Of a DNA stretch of 64,000 nt, positions 42,321 to 50,902 are shown one piece after another (the stretch's first letter is position 1; each line of letters starts with the position of its first letter). The translations under genes and the position numbers were made by a program. The notes under the pieces are model-generated. The model was not told where the DNA came from. It searched no databases and saw nothing but the letters and a program-made list of their open reading frames with translations. The DNA lies in the NCBI GenBank assembly GCA_965203435.1, contig CBDBCU010000006.1, positions 372,001-436,000 on the forward strand, read 5' to 3'. Source of the DNA: CBDBCU01 sp965203435. GTDB taxonomy: Bacteria > Chloroflexota > Dehalococcoidia > Lucifugimonadales > UBA3495.

Positions 42321-42737
42321 ATGCCGCAAATCCAGCGCCATGTAGTCAATACTGCCGCCGCGCCGCAGCCCCTGGGCGCTTACTCCCAAGGCATAAAGGT
42401 GCGTTGCGGCGAGCTGCTGTATGTGGCCGGGCAGGTCGGCCTCGACGCCGCCGGCAACTTGGCCGGGGATGGCAGCGTAGCCGCCCAAACCCGTCAGACC
42501 TTTGCCAATATCGGGGCCATCCTGACCGCCGCCGGAGCCGATTTCAGCAGCGTCGTCGAGTTCACCACCTACCTGGTGGGCCGGGAAACGGCGCAACCCT
42601 TTATGGCGGCCCGGGCCGAAATTTTCCCGACCCTGTTTCCCGCGGGCGACTACCCGCCCAATACCCTGCTGATTATTGAGGGACTGGTGCGGCCGGAGTT
42701 TCTGGTGGAAATCAAAGCGGTGGCGGCCTTGCCCTAA
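42321..42737 (+). CDS. RidA / YjgF family enamine-imine deaminase
   Basis: A 138-residue protein with the RidA signature: APQPLGAYSQGIKV near the N-terminus, LLYVAGQVGLDAAGNLAGDGSVAAQTRQTFANI, and PPNTLLIIEGLVRPEFLVEIKAVA. RidA proteins form trimers that hydrolyse reactive enamines such as 2-aminoacrylate. The arginine that binds the substrate carboxylate normally follows the PxR(S/T) box; here the position reads NTLL, so the activity may belong to a divergent subgroup. AGGAGG precedes the ATG. The stop codon abuts the stop of the convergent SRPBCC gene. Confidence 0.88.
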   Translation: MPQIQRHVVNTAAAPQPLGAYSQGIKVRCGELLYVAGQVGLDAAGNLAGDGSVAAQTRQTFANIGAILTAAGADFSSVVEFTTYLVGRETAQPFMAARAEIFPTLFPAGDYPPNTLLIIEGLVRPEFLVEIKAVAALP

Positions 42738-43175
42738 TCAGTAATAATCCCGTTTCTGCCGCTCAAACTCCGCCAGAGCCGGTTGGATGATGCGGGCATA
42801 GACCTGCCGGCGGCCGCGCAGCCGAAAGACCAGCTCTTTGACCAACGCCGGCAAGCCCCGGGCCTGCGGCTGCCAGGTCAGCGTCCACCGCGTCCCGTCC
42901 CCCTCCGGCTCGAAAGTGTCGGTGCGATCCGACCAAGTGGATTCTACCGCCGCCATCACCCGCTGCCGCGGCGGATTAAAAGTGCAGCGCCACCGATTGG
43001 CCGACGGCGTATTATCCAAAAAAGTATAGTTGTTTTCCTCTTGGGCCAGCAGGCGGCCGTACTTGGCTGCCAAGGCCGCCAAATCCGGCTCGCCGCTGAC
43101 CGGAAAGGCGGTAACATAGACAAAAACCTGTTCCGGGCGGGCCGGCACATAAGCCTCTATCTGCATTGGCGGCAT
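42738..43175 (-). CDS. SRPBCC-fold (polyketide cyclase / START-like) protein
   Basis: A 145-residue protein (142 if the internal ATG at 43166 is the start). It has the SRPBCC pattern: N-terminal IEAYVPARPEQVFVYV, then a long amphipathic sheet region, SDRTDTFEPEGDGTRWTLTWQP, and a C-terminal helix ending ALAEFERQKRDYY. Such proteins bind hydrophobic ligands. A six-base gap separates it from the upstream LLM gene, so they are likely co-transcribed. Confidence 0.6.
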   Translation of the reverse strand: MPPMQIEAYVPARPEQVFVYVTAFPVSGEPDLAALAAKYGRLLAQEENNYTFLDNTPSANRWRCTFNPPRQRVMAAVESTWSDRTDTFEPEGDGTRWTLTWQPQARGLPALVKELVFRLRGRRQVYARIIQPALAEFERQKRDYY

Positions 43176-43181
43176 AGCCCC

Positions 43182-44138
43182 TTACCCCCGAAAATAGGGC
43201 AGCACTTCCCGGGCGGCAATTTCCATTTGCCGATACAGCCCGGCGGCATCCGCAGCCAGAAAGCCGAACAGGAAATGCCGCACGCCGGCATCAATCCGCT
43301 CCTCAATAGCCTTAATGCAATCCGGCGGCGTGCCGGCGATGCACAGGGCTTGGGCAATATCCTCGGCGCTGCGTTCCGGGGTAACATAACGCTGCCCCAC
43401 ATGGGCGGCGGCCGTTGCCAGGGCCGTAGCCCGGTCGGCGGCGATAGCGGTCGGCTGATTCAATCCCCAATGAAAGTTGGACAAATCCCGGCCGGCCTCC
43501 GTTGCCATTTGACGGACGGTTTCATTGCTGGCCTTGAGCCGCCGGGTGGTAAAGAGATAGGGATACCAGCCATCGCCGTGCAAGGCGGCCCGGCGCATCG
43601 CCGCCTCGCTGCGTCCGGCCACCCAGATTGGCGGGTAGGGTTGCTGCTGCGGCCGCGGCAACAGCGTAACCTCCTCAAACTCAAAGAACCGCCCCTTATG
43701 GGTAACTCGTTCCTCCGTCCAGAGCCGTTTCATTACCGCCAGCATTTCATCGGTGCGCCTACCCCGGGTCTGCACCGGAATCCCCAAGGCGTCGAACTCC
43801 ACCCGAGTGCCGCGCTGCCCGCTGACCCCGATGCCGAAATCCAGCCGCCCGTTGGACACCAGATCCAGGGAAGTCACCAGCTTGGACAGCATTACCGGGT
43901 GATAGAGCGGCGCGATGACAATGCCGGTCATTACCCGCAGGGTTTGCGTAGCCCCGGCCGCCGCGGCCAGCGCCGGAATGTTGAGCAGGGTCGGCCGCGG
44001 CGGATTGCCGTCCATGATATGTTCCCCGGTGGCAATGCGGTCAAAGCCCAACGCCTCGGCCTTGCGGGCAAACGCGGCAATGTCCCAGGATTCCTCCACG
44101 GAAAAGTTGCAGCCAAAGGTAACCGGCGGCGTAGGCAT
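43182..44138 (-). CDS. LLM-class flavin-dependent oxidoreductase
   Basis: The ATG at 44138 with AGGAG upstream is used; the longer frame is discarded. The 318-residue product is a luciferase-like monooxygenase (F420- or FMN-dependent TIM barrel): FARKAEALGFDRIATGEHI, TQTLRVMTGIVIAPLYHPVMLSKLVTSLDLVSNGRLDFGIG, and PPIWVAGRSEAAMRRAALHGDGWYP. The family oxidises or desulfonates organic substrates; the actual substrate is not deducible. It is followed by the SRPBCC gene. Confidence 0.88.
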   Translation of the reverse strand: MPTPPVTFGCNFSVEESWDIAAFARKAEALGFDRIATGEHIMDGNPPRPTLLNIPALAAAAGATQTLRVMTGIVIAPLYHPVMLSKLVTSLDLVSNGRLDFGIGVSGQRGTRVEFDALGIPVQTRGRRTDEMLAVMKRLWTEERVTHKGRFFEFEEVTLLPRPQQQPYPPIWVAGRSEAAMRRAALHGDGWYPYLFTTRRLKASNETVRQMATEAGRDLSNFHWGLNQPTAIAADRATALATAAAHVGQRYVTPERSAEDIAQALCIAGTPPDCIKAIEERIDAGVRHFLFGFLAADAAGLYRQMEIAAREVLPYFRG

Positions 44139-44278
44139 AACTGCTCCTGATGCGGCGGGAAGTTTCCTGCATTTTAGGGCAATGGAGCAGGACTGGCAAT
44201 AGCCGCCGCGGCCGATTACAGGGCAATCGCATATAGAAACCATTCCCGTAGCTTGTTGCCCCCACCCGCCATAACTGC

Positions 44279-44284
44279 TAATAT
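44279..44284 (+). promoter_or_regulatory. -10 box directly before higB (possible leaderless transcript)
   Basis: TAATAT ends 6 bp before the GTG start at 44291, the spacing expected if transcription begins at the start codon. There is no ribosome-binding site before the GTG. Confidence 0.35.
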
Positions 44285-44290
44285 ATCCGG

Positions 44291-44587
44291 GTGATTGCGG
44301 ATTTTGCCGACCAGGGGACGGAGGATATTTTCGACCAAGTCAACAGCCCGGCGGCCCGGCGTACCTGTCCGCAACGGCTTTGGCCGGTAGCCCGGAGCAA
44401 GTTGGATGCCCTTAACCGGGCCGGCGAGCTGCAGGACTTGGCCCAACCCCCGGGGAATCGACTGGAAGCCTTACGGGGCGGCCGGCAGGGTCAGCACAGC
44501 ATCCGCATTAACGACCAGTACCGCCTTTGCTTTAGCTGGCGCTATGGGCAAGCCACCGCCGTAGAGATTGCCGATTATCACCGGTAG
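44291..44587 (+). CDS. higB: HigB/RelE-like toxin (second copy of the type)
   Basis: GTG start; a 98-residue protein of the plasmid-maintenance-killer family. It has FADQGTEDIFDQVNSPAARRTCPQRLWPVARSKLDALNRAGELQDLAQPPGNRLEAL, then HSIRINDQYRLCFSW and the terminal EIADYH(R). The RLCF(S/R)W strand and DYH end are hallmarks of HigB. It is closer to canonical HigB than the copy at 32017-32307. The antitoxin gene starts 31 bp later. Confidence 0.9.
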   Translation: MIADFADQGTEDIFDQVNSPAARRTCPQRLWPVARSKLDALNRAGELQDLAQPPGNRLEALRGGRQGQHSIRINDQYRLCFSWRYGQATAVEIADYHR

Positions 44588-44617
44588 CCGTTCTTGGCCC
44601 GATCAGGAGATTCTCTT

Positions 44618-44989
44618 ATGCCCATACGATTGCCGGCCCACCGGCCGCCCACCCATCCCGGCGTAATGCTGCGCGAGGAGTTTATGCAGCCCTTGGGCCT
44701 GACCCAACGGGCGGTGGCCGATGCCCTCGGATTGTCTTGCCGGCGGGTCAATAAAATCGTCCACGGCCAAGGGCCGGTAACGCCCGGCATTGCCTGCCGC
44801 CTGGCCAAATATACCGGCACCACCCCGGATTTTTGGGTGAACGGCCAACTGCATTGGGATCTGTACCATGCCCTGCGCGCAGAGGCGGCGGCTTTGGAAC
44901 GGATTCAGCCGCTGGAGTGGTCGGATGTTCCCGAAGGAGAGGAATTGACCGCGGAGCCGGCGGAAAAAGCGGAAGTTGCCGCCGGCTGA
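44618..44989 (+). CDS. higA: HigA-type antitoxin
   Basis: The ATG at 44618 has AGGAGA 7 bp upstream; 123 residues. The core PPTHPGVMLREEFMQPLGLTQRAVADALGLSCRRVNKIVHGQGPVTPGIACRLAKYTGTTPDFWVNGQLHWDLYHA is the VapI/HigA XRE domain. A longer-than-usual tail (residues 90-123, EWSDVPEGEELTAEPAEKAE) is acidic. It neutralises the toxin encoded just upstream and probably represses the pair. Confidence 0.92.
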   Translation: MPIRLPAHRPPTHPGVMLREEFMQPLGLTQRAVADALGLSCRRVNKIVHGQGPVTPGIACRLAKYTGTTPDFWVNGQLHWDLYHALRAEAAALERIQPLEWSDVPEGEELTAEPAEKAEVAAG

Positions 44990-45041
44990 ACCCGACGGGA
45001 GTCGTCCTCTCTCTACCGTCCTTCCCGCCGCCCTCCCTACC

Positions 45042-45137
45042 GTCCTTCCCGCGCAAGCGGGAATCCAGAACGGCGCGGCCCTATGCCGCTGCCCCCGGCA
45101 AGCAACCTATGGATTCCCCCTTGCGCGGGAAGGACGG
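45042..45137. repeat. MITE-like element, family A repeat with inverted ends
   Basis: The left arm is CCGTCCTTCCCGCGCAAG, then CGGGAATCC. The right arm is the inverse complement of the same sequence with one change, ending AAGGACGG. Length is about 96 bp. It matches the element at 2512-2611 and has no coding capacity. Confidence 0.65.
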
Positions 45138-45175
45138 TTTCTATAGGCGATAGCCCGGAAAGAAAACCGCCCCCT

Positions 45176-46588
45176 TTACTCCCCGCCGGCAACCACTTCC
45201 GTATCCGGGCGGAAAGCGGCCCAGGCAAACCAGAAGTGATTGGCATGGACGATGGGCGTCAGCTGCCCGCCGGCCAGAGGGCCGGCGGTGGCCTGCCCCA
45301 GGATGTTCCAACGGCTGCCGGTTTCGGCATCGGTAAAACCATCTCCATCCCACTGGAAAGTCAGCCGCTGCCCCTCGAAATCCCGGTCAAAAACGCCGGT
45401 AGCCCCCACCGCTTTAGAGGCGGCAATGGATGGGCCGTCCAGGGCGGAACGGGCCCCGGGCTGAAAAAAGACCGCCAAATCCTGCCCGCCCACGCGGTAA
45501 TGCACCACGCCCTCCCTTTCCAGCAGGGCAAAGGGAAAGGCCGCGGCCGCATCCCCCACCGTCAAAGCGGCCACCCGTTCCATGGGCAACAGGCGGTCAT
45601 CCTGTCGGCCGAAAAATAGAAAGGGCGGCTGATCCACCCGGTCATAGCCCACATAGGGATTAGACCCGTAATTCCGGCGGTATCCCGTATCCCGGGAAAG
45701 AACGGCGGCCTCCGGATAGGCGGCCTTGAAATCCTGCCAGGCCACGATGCTGGAGGGCAGCAGGCGCAGTTGCTGGCCGGTCAATTCCCCCACAATGGCC
45801 GCGCCGGTCAACTGCTGCCACCAGGATTCGGTCTGCCGATCCCACATAATCAAATCGCTGTTGCGGAGCTTGCCGGAAACGCCAAAATCATAGACCACGC
45901 CGTCCAGCGTCCGCTCAAAGACGATGGCCGAATTGCACAGGGGGCAAAAGGTAGCCACCACCGGAACGCCGCCCACCGTGTCATTCACAATTTCATGCCA
46001 GGTCAAAATCTGCAAAGGATAGGCTTTGGCCGCGCCGTTCAGCTCAAAAGCGATAACCGGCTCCTGAGCCTCCAGCCATTGATCGGCGGCGGCTACGGTA
46101 GTAAAGTTGGGATTATCCAGGGGCGGGATGCCATCCCGGGGAACGCCGCCGGAAAAGATTTCGGCATAGGGTACACTGCGTTTGCTGAAATCCGTTTGCC
46201 ACTCCCCGGGATAAAGGCCGGCGGCCCGCAATTCCTGTTCCCAATCCCCGGCCGGCGGCGGTGTGGGGATTGGCGTGGCCGGCGGGATGGCGGCCGCTTG
46301 GGTTGGCGTGGCCGGCGTTTGCGGCGGGATGGCGGCGGTGGCGGTAGCGGTAGGCGTCTTAGCAGGGGGCGTACCGGCCACTGCTGCTGTAGCCGGCGCC
46401 GGCGCTGATTCGTCAGTCCGGGCCGCCGCCGCCGGATTTGCCGTTGCCACGGTCGTTGCCGTAATCGGCGCGGCGGTAGCGGTCGGTTCAACCGGCGCGG
46501 CCGCCGGCCCGCAGGCCAAAGCCGCCAGCAATCCAACGGTCAAAGCCCCGCCCACCACAATGCGACGCAAAATTCGTCCCCTTGCCAT
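45176..46588 (-). CDS. DUF3179 domain lipoprotein
   Basis: A 470-residue exported protein. The lipobox LLAALACG puts the lipidated cysteine at residue 26. A low-complexity P/T/A-rich linker (about 27-115) follows. The DUF3179 domain (about 150-460) contains AYPLQILTWHEIVNDTVGGVPVVATFCPLCNSAIVFER, with the CPLC pair that defines the family, then RNSDLIMWDRQTESWWQQLTG. The family is extracytoplasmic and of unknown biochemical role; the CxxC may be redox-active or bind metal. GGAGG supports the ATG at 46588. Confidence 0.87.
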   Translation of the reverse strand: MARGRILRRIVVGGALTVGLLAALACGPAAAPVEPTATAAPITATTVATANPAAAARTDESAPAPATAAVAGTPPAKTPTATATAAIPPQTPATPTQAAAIPPATPIPTPPPAGDWEQELRAAGLYPGEWQTDFSKRSVPYAEIFSGGVPRDGIPPLDNPNFTTVAAADQWLEAQEPVIAFELNGAAKAYPLQILTWHEIVNDTVGGVPVVATFCPLCNSAIVFERTLDGVVYDFGVSGKLRNSDLIMWDRQTESWWQQLTGAAIVGELTGQQLRLLPSSIVAWQDFKAAYPEAAVLSRDTGYRRNYGSNPYVGYDRVDQPPFLFFGRQDDRLLPMERVAALTVGDAAAAFPFALLEREGVVHYRVGGQDLAVFFQPGARSALDGPSIAASKAVGATGVFDRDFEGQRLTFQWDGDGFTDAETGSRWNILGQATAGPLAGGQLTPIVHANHFWFAWAAFRPDTEVVAGGE

Positions 46589-46710
46589 TTGCCGGCCTCC
46601 GGATTGAGGATAGCGGCTTGCCGGCCGCGCCCCCTACTACGCCCCAAGCCGGCCGGCGGATTGCCCGGCGTCGGGTCTAGGGGGAAAGTTGCAAGGCATT
46701 CGTACCACCA

Positions 46711-46775
46711 CCCGTTCCGGGCAATCCTTTAACCAGTTCCGGATGACCCTTCAACCAGTTCCGGATGAGCGGACA
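46711..46775. repeat. Degenerate family B repeats, inverted orientation
   Basis: Two to three copies of AACCAGTTCCGGATGA(C/G), which on the minus strand read TCATCCGGAACTGGTTGAAG, a variant of the family B core. They lie in the 218-bp gap before the LLM gene. Confidence 0.5.
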
Positions 46776-46807
46776 AATAATCCGCAACGCAACGGAAACC
46801 CTTTCCC

Positions 46808-47995
46808 CTAACCCGCCTGGACCGCCGCCAGCTTTTCCGTATAGTGCGGCATCACTTCCGTGGCGAACAGCTCAATGGAACGCATCGCCTGCTCGTGGCT
46901 CAGGCTGCCCCACTGGAAAGAGCAGACGAAATAGTTGGCCCCGGTAGCCACATATTCATCCATATATTCCCGGATGGTGGCCGGGGAGCCGGCAATGGCC
47001 CCGAAACCGGCCCCGGCCCCGCTGCTGTGGCCGTCGCCAATGCCGCCCCGGAAATTGGCCCGCCGCTGCCGCCGTTCCAGTTCCTCAAACGAGGCATCCA
47101 AATCCCGCCGTTCCTCCCGGGGCAAGTCCCGCGGCGGGGCGGCCGCCGGCCGGGGATTCATCCGGTCGCCATAAAACTGGGTCAACCCCCGCCGTTCCGC
47201 TTCCAGCCGCCGCGGCGTCCCCAGATTCCACTGGTAGGATTCCCACGCCGGTTGGGCTTCCCGCTGCGCCGCTTCATCCGTTTCCGCCAACAGCAGATGG
47301 TTGACCAGCCCGATTTTCGGCTCCGTTCCCTGGGTGGTCAAAGCCCCCTTGCCCTGATGCCGTTCCCACTCCTCCCGGTAGCGCCGCACATTGGCCTCAA
47401 AGCCGTCCAGCGACCCCACGATGATGGTGTTCATCCCGTCAATGGCCGCCGTCTCCACATTCCGCATATACCAGAAAGGCGGAAAGGGCCGCTGCTGCGG
47501 CCGCAGGCGCATGGGCAGCTCGTCAAAGTTGTAAAACTCCCCGTGAAAGTTCAGCTCGTCATGGCTCAGCCCCTCCTGAATGCAGCGCAGGGTTTCCCCA
47601 TAGCGGGCCGCGTTCACCTCCACATCCGAATCCTGCCCCCAGAAAAAGGCTTCGAACACCCCGCCCCGGCCCACGCCCAGCTCCAGCCGCCCGCCGCTCA
47701 GGTGATCCAGCATACTGATTTCCTCAATCAGCCGGATGGGATGGTGCAGCGGCAGCACATAGACGCAGGGGCCGAAACGCAGGGTGCTGGTGCGCTGGGA
47801 CAAGGCCGCCAGAAAGACATTCTGGGACGGGGCCAGGCTATGCACCGCCGGCGTATGGTGTTCCGCCAGGTGATAGGAATAGAACCCGGCCGCCTCCAGC
47901 CGTTCCAGCTGCAGCAGCCGCAGGTCATAGATTTCCTGCAAGGTCATCCCTTCGCAGGGCTCGATGTGGTCAAAAACGCCGAATTGCAGGGCCAT
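46808..47995 (-). CDS. LLM-class flavin-dependent oxidoreductase (luciferase-like)
   Basis: A 395-residue luciferase-family monooxygenase: FGVFDHIEPC at the N-terminus, LEAAGFYSYHLAEHHTPAV, RFGPCVYVLPLHHPIRLIEEISMLDHLSGGRLELGVGRG, and a distal SPATIREYMDEYVATGANYFVCSFQWG. The EHH and the SGGRLELGVGRG segments are typical of class A flavin monooxygenases. It is longer than the paralogue at 43182 because of a proline-rich insert around residues 275-330. AAGGAG precedes the ATG. Confidence 0.88.
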   Translation of the reverse strand: MALQFGVFDHIEPCEGMTLQEIYDLRLLQLERLEAAGFYSYHLAEHHTPAVHSLAPSQNVFLAALSQRTSTLRFGPCVYVLPLHHPIRLIEEISMLDHLSGGRLELGVGRGGVFEAFFWGQDSDVEVNAARYGETLRCIQEGLSHDELNFHGEFYNFDELPMRLRPQQRPFPPFWYMRNVETAAIDGMNTIIVGSLDGFEANVRRYREEWERHQGKGALTTQGTEPKIGLVNHLLLAETDEAAQREAQPAWESYQWNLGTPRRLEAERRGLTQFYGDRMNPRPAAAPPRDLPREERRDLDASFEELERRQRRANFRGGIGDGHSSGAGAGFGAIAGSPATIREYMDEYVATGANYFVCSFQWGSLSHEQAMRSIELFATEVMPHYTEKLAAVQAG

Positions 47996-48048
47996 CAGTC
48001 GCTCCTTTTCCGGTTGGGGGATTCCGTTCTGTTGCGGGATATTCGTAT

Positions 48049-48122
48049 CCGCTCACCCTGAACTTGTTGAAGGGTCACCTTGACTTGTTGAAAGGTCATC
48101 CTGAACTTGTTGAAGGACGAAT
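48049..48122. repeat. Three consecutive family B repeats
   Basis: Units of about 22 bp: CACCCTGAACTTGTTGAAGG, a shortened CACCTTGACTTGTTGAAAGG and CATCCTGAACTTGTTGAAGG, in direct tandem. Confidence 0.7.
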
Positions 48123-48196
48123 ACCCCACAACAGAACGGAACGATTGGGGGAAAGTTGCCTCTATTCTATAACAGCGGTCAACTGGCCGGCGCGGC

Positions 48197-49063
48197 CTAT
48201 TCCTCGGCCGCCCGGCTCCATTGCCGCCCCTCCCGTTGGATTAGGCCGCGTTTTCTCAAATGTACCTGGGCATTTCGTACCATGTGTTTCCAGCGGCGGC
48301 CAAAGCTCACCCCATTGATTACCCGGTCAATGGAATCGTCGCAAAGGTCGGGATGGATGGCGGCGATGTATGTTTCTATCTGCCGGGTGGTCAGGGAACT
48401 GTCGCGCAGCAGGTAAAGGATGGTACGGGCAAAAATGGAATTGGTGGACTCCCCGGCCTGCGCCCGTATCGACCGCAGGGATTCCCGGACCGCTTCCCTT
48501 TGCCGCTCAAACTCCCGTCGGACCTCTCCGCGTGCTGTTTTGACCGTGTCATCGTATCGGGCCTGCAAAGTGGCGGCGATCGCCGCCACCTGCTCCAGTT
48601 CCGGCAAGGCTACCGCCGCGCCCAAGCTGCCGTATGCTTGTAAATCCTGAGCGATTTTCCGCACCATATCCCCATCGGTAATCCGAATGCCATATTCGTA
48701 GTTGCGATGTAGAGAGGAACGGGTAAGGTTGCCCGAGGTGATTATAGCCAGCCGATCGTCGGCTACATAAACCTTGGCGTGGAGTCCCGGCAGATGCCGG
48801 ACCGTAGTCAGCGGATTCCCCTGGCAAAAGGATACTATCGCCGCCAGGTCAATAGTCCCTTGCAACATACTGTCCACCGCCAGATTGGTCAGGAGGTTCA
48901 CTTGGGGCGGCGGGCTTTTCCCCAGAAGTTCCGACAACCGTTCCAGCGGCTCCCGGGCCATAAAGGGAGTGACTAACAAGGCCCGCTCCCGGATAGAGCG
49001 GCCGAAAGCGTCAAACTCCTCGGCCCAGGGCGAAACTACCGTTGCCACGCTTGGGAGCGCCAC
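48197..49063 (-). CDS. Phospholipase D-like nuclease with C-terminal winged helix
   Basis: GTG start at 49063, directly after the upstream stop (TAGGTG), with AAGGAGGG before it. The 288-residue protein has one HKD motif, HAKVYVADD then ITSGNLTRSSLHRNYEYGI, near residues 95-128. That is the HxKxxxxD...S-x-N layout of PLD-family nucleases such as Nuc and BfiI, which dimerise to form the site. A coiled linker (about 175-205) and a winged-helix-like C-terminus (about 210-288, TTRQIETYIAAI, QVHLRKRGLIQREGRQW) follow. This suggests DNA cleavage or repair, perhaps defence. No methyltransferase is adjacent. Confidence 0.75.
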   Translation of the reverse strand: MALPSVATVVSPWAEEFDAFGRSIRERALLVTPFMAREPLERLSELLGKSPPPQVNLLTNLAVDSMLQGTIDLAAIVSFCQGNPLTTVRHLPGLHAKVYVADDRLAIITSGNLTRSSLHRNYEYGIRITDGDMVRKIAQDLQAYGSLGAAVALPELEQVAAIAATLQARYDDTVKTARGEVRREFERQREAVRESLRSIRAQAGESTNSIFARTILYLLRDSSLTTRQIETYIAAIHPDLCDDSIDRVINGVSFGRRWKHMVRNAQVHLRKRGLIQREGRQWSRAAEE

Positions 49064-50593
49064 CTACCGACCCTCCTTGATAAAATCCGCCACCCGTTCC
49101 GCCAGCATAATGACGGTGGCATTGGTGTTGGCCCGGGTTACTTCCGGCATTATGGACGCGTCCACTATCCGCAAGCCCTCTAGGTTATGCGCCCGCCCGA
49201 ACTGATCCACTACCGCCATTGGGTCGCTAGCCGGCCCCATCCTGGCGGTGACGCTGGTGTGGCCGGCAATGCCGGCATTTCGTATCAGCCAAGTGTCCAG
49301 GGCCGCATCCGATTCCAAATCGGCGTCCGTCGGAGACACTCGTTCCCCCACCAGGCCGGCAAAGGCCGGATGCTCAAAAATTGCCACGCATTGCCGCACC
49401 GCCGCCCGCAGCCGGGCCAAATCCCGCCGGTCGGTCAGAAATCGGTAATTCAGCCTAGGATGGGCGGCCGGGTCGGTCGCGGTCAAAGTCAACTCTCCGG
49501 CGCTGTAGGGCAGTTCCAGCCGACAGCCGATGCGGAGGTCGGTCTCCGCCGGGTTCTCCGGATAGGAAGTGGTGGGCTGCACCTGAATATCATTGCGGGC
49601 ATCCGACCCGGCGGCGGTAAAGCGCAGCCCTACCTGATTGCGCGGAGCCTCCGGCCCGGGTTTATGTTCCGGCCCGGCTCGATAAACCAGCCCCACCGAC
49701 GGATGATTTTTCATATTCCGTCCCACCCCGGGCAATTCCTGCACCAGCTCAATCCCCCACCGGCCCAATTCCTCGGCCGGCCCTACCCCGGAAAGCAGCA
49801 GCAATTGCGGCGAGGCAATGGCCCCGGCGCAAAGCAGGATTTCCCCGCCGGCAACCGTAAAAATCTCCCCACCACTTTCTACTTCTACCCCCACCGCCCT
49901 TTTGCCCGCAAAGATAATGCGGCGGGCCGTGCAATTGGCCCGGATGGTCAGATTCAGGCGATGGCGGCAGTCGTTCAGGTAAGTCAAGGCCGTGCTTTGG
50001 CGGACGCCGCCGGGATTGTTCAAGGGAAAAGCCCCCACCCCGGTGGCCTCCGGATGGTTCATATCCGGATCCTCGGGAAAGCCCAGATCCCGGCAGGCTT
50101 GGTAAAAGGCTGCTTGCAAAGGCAGCCAGCCCTCCCGGCTATGCCGGCGTACCAGTATCGGGCCGTCGCCGCCGTGAAAATCATCCCGAATATCGGCATC
50201 GGTTTCCAGTTTGCGGAAATAGGGCAGGACTTTCCGGTAATTCCACTCGTCATTGCCGGCCGCCGCCCAGGAATCAAAATCCTCCGGCAAGCCGCGCAGA
50301 AATATCTGGTGATTGATGGCGCTGGTGCCGCCGGTTACCCGCCCCCGGGCTATCGGCGCCGCTTCCGGGCTTTGCGGCGTAGCCCGCCCCACAAAAGACC
50401 AGTTATGGGCCGCCCCCGGCCGGGATGCCGCCTGATTTAGGTCGTACCTCAGTTCCGCCGGCAGCGTTGCCGGGTCGGGATAATCCGGCCCGGCTTCCAG
50501 CAGCAGCGCTGACCGGGCGGCATCCTCCGTCAGCCGGGCCGCCAATACGCAGCCGGCGGAACCGGCCCCGATGATGATGGTGTCGTACTGCAA
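49064..50593 (-). CDS. GMC-family FAD-dependent oxidoreductase (choline / alcohol dehydrogenase type)
   Basis: TTG start at 50593 (GGGAGGA upstream; the N-terminus then begins QYDTIIIGAGSAGCVLA). The 509-residue protein has the FAD dinucleotide motif GAGSAG, the GMC signature 1 RGRVTGGTSAINHQIFLRG, signature 2 GAIASPQLLLLSGVGP, and the catalytic region NAGIAGHTSVTARMG (His) and RANTNATVIMLAE (Asn). GMC enzymes oxidise alcohols or amines. The gene sits 4 bp after a small membrane protein and directly before the PLD-like gene. Confidence 0.92.
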   Translation of the reverse strand: MQYDTIIIGAGSAGCVLAARLTEDAARSALLLEAGPDYPDPATLPAELRYDLNQAASRPGAAHNWSFVGRATPQSPEAAPIARGRVTGGTSAINHQIFLRGLPEDFDSWAAAGNDEWNYRKVLPYFRKLETDADIRDDFHGGDGPILVRRHSREGWLPLQAAFYQACRDLGFPEDPDMNHPEATGVGAFPLNNPGGVRQSTALTYLNDCRHRLNLTIRANCTARRIIFAGKRAVGVEVESGGEIFTVAGGEILLCAGAIASPQLLLLSGVGPAEELGRWGIELVQELPGVGRNMKNHPSVGLVYRAGPEHKPGPEAPRNQVGLRFTAAGSDARNDIQVQPTTSYPENPAETDLRIGCRLELPYSAGELTLTATDPAAHPRLNYRFLTDRRDLARLRAAVRQCVAIFEHPAFAGLVGERVSPTDADLESDAALDTWLIRNAGIAGHTSVTARMGPASDPMAVVDQFGRAHNLEGLRIVDASIMPEVTRANTNATVIMLAERVADFIKEGR

Positions 50594-50597
50594 AGCC

Positions 50598-50882
50598 CTA
50601 TTCCTCCCGGCTGCGATCCATAGCCTTCCGCCCCTGCCACCCGTACAGGCCAATCCAGGCCACGGCGGCCCCTACGGCAAAGCCGAACAGCTGCCCCCAG
50701 TGGAACCCGTCCCGAAACATACTGGCAACGCTGTTGGCGATGCACCAGCCGCCCATTACAATGTAGGTGCAGCACCACAGCCGCCACGCCAGGGGACTGC
50801 GGGTTTTGCTGTACCAGTAGTTGAACCCGACCAGAGTCCCCACGCCTATGCCGGCCCCCAGAGCCAAAATCAGAAAATCCAA
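50598..50882 (-). CDS. Small membrane protein
   Basis: TTG start at 50882, 6 bp behind GGGAGG. The longer open frame upstream is translated repeat DNA. The 94-residue product has three hydrophobic helices: FLILALGAGIGVGTLVGF, AWRLWCCTYIVMGGWCIA and LFGFAVGAAVAWIGLYGW. It ends in a charged tail (RKAMDRSREE). No family is recognised. It is probably co-transcribed with the GMC and PLD-like genes. Confidence 0.6.
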   Translation of the reverse strand: MDFLILALGAGIGVGTLVGFNYWYSKTRSPLAWRLWCCTYIVMGGWCIANSVASMFRDGFHWGQLFGFAVGAAVAWIGLYGWQGRKAMDRSREE

Positions 50883-50902
50883 AGGCCACCTCCCTTGCTC
50901 GC

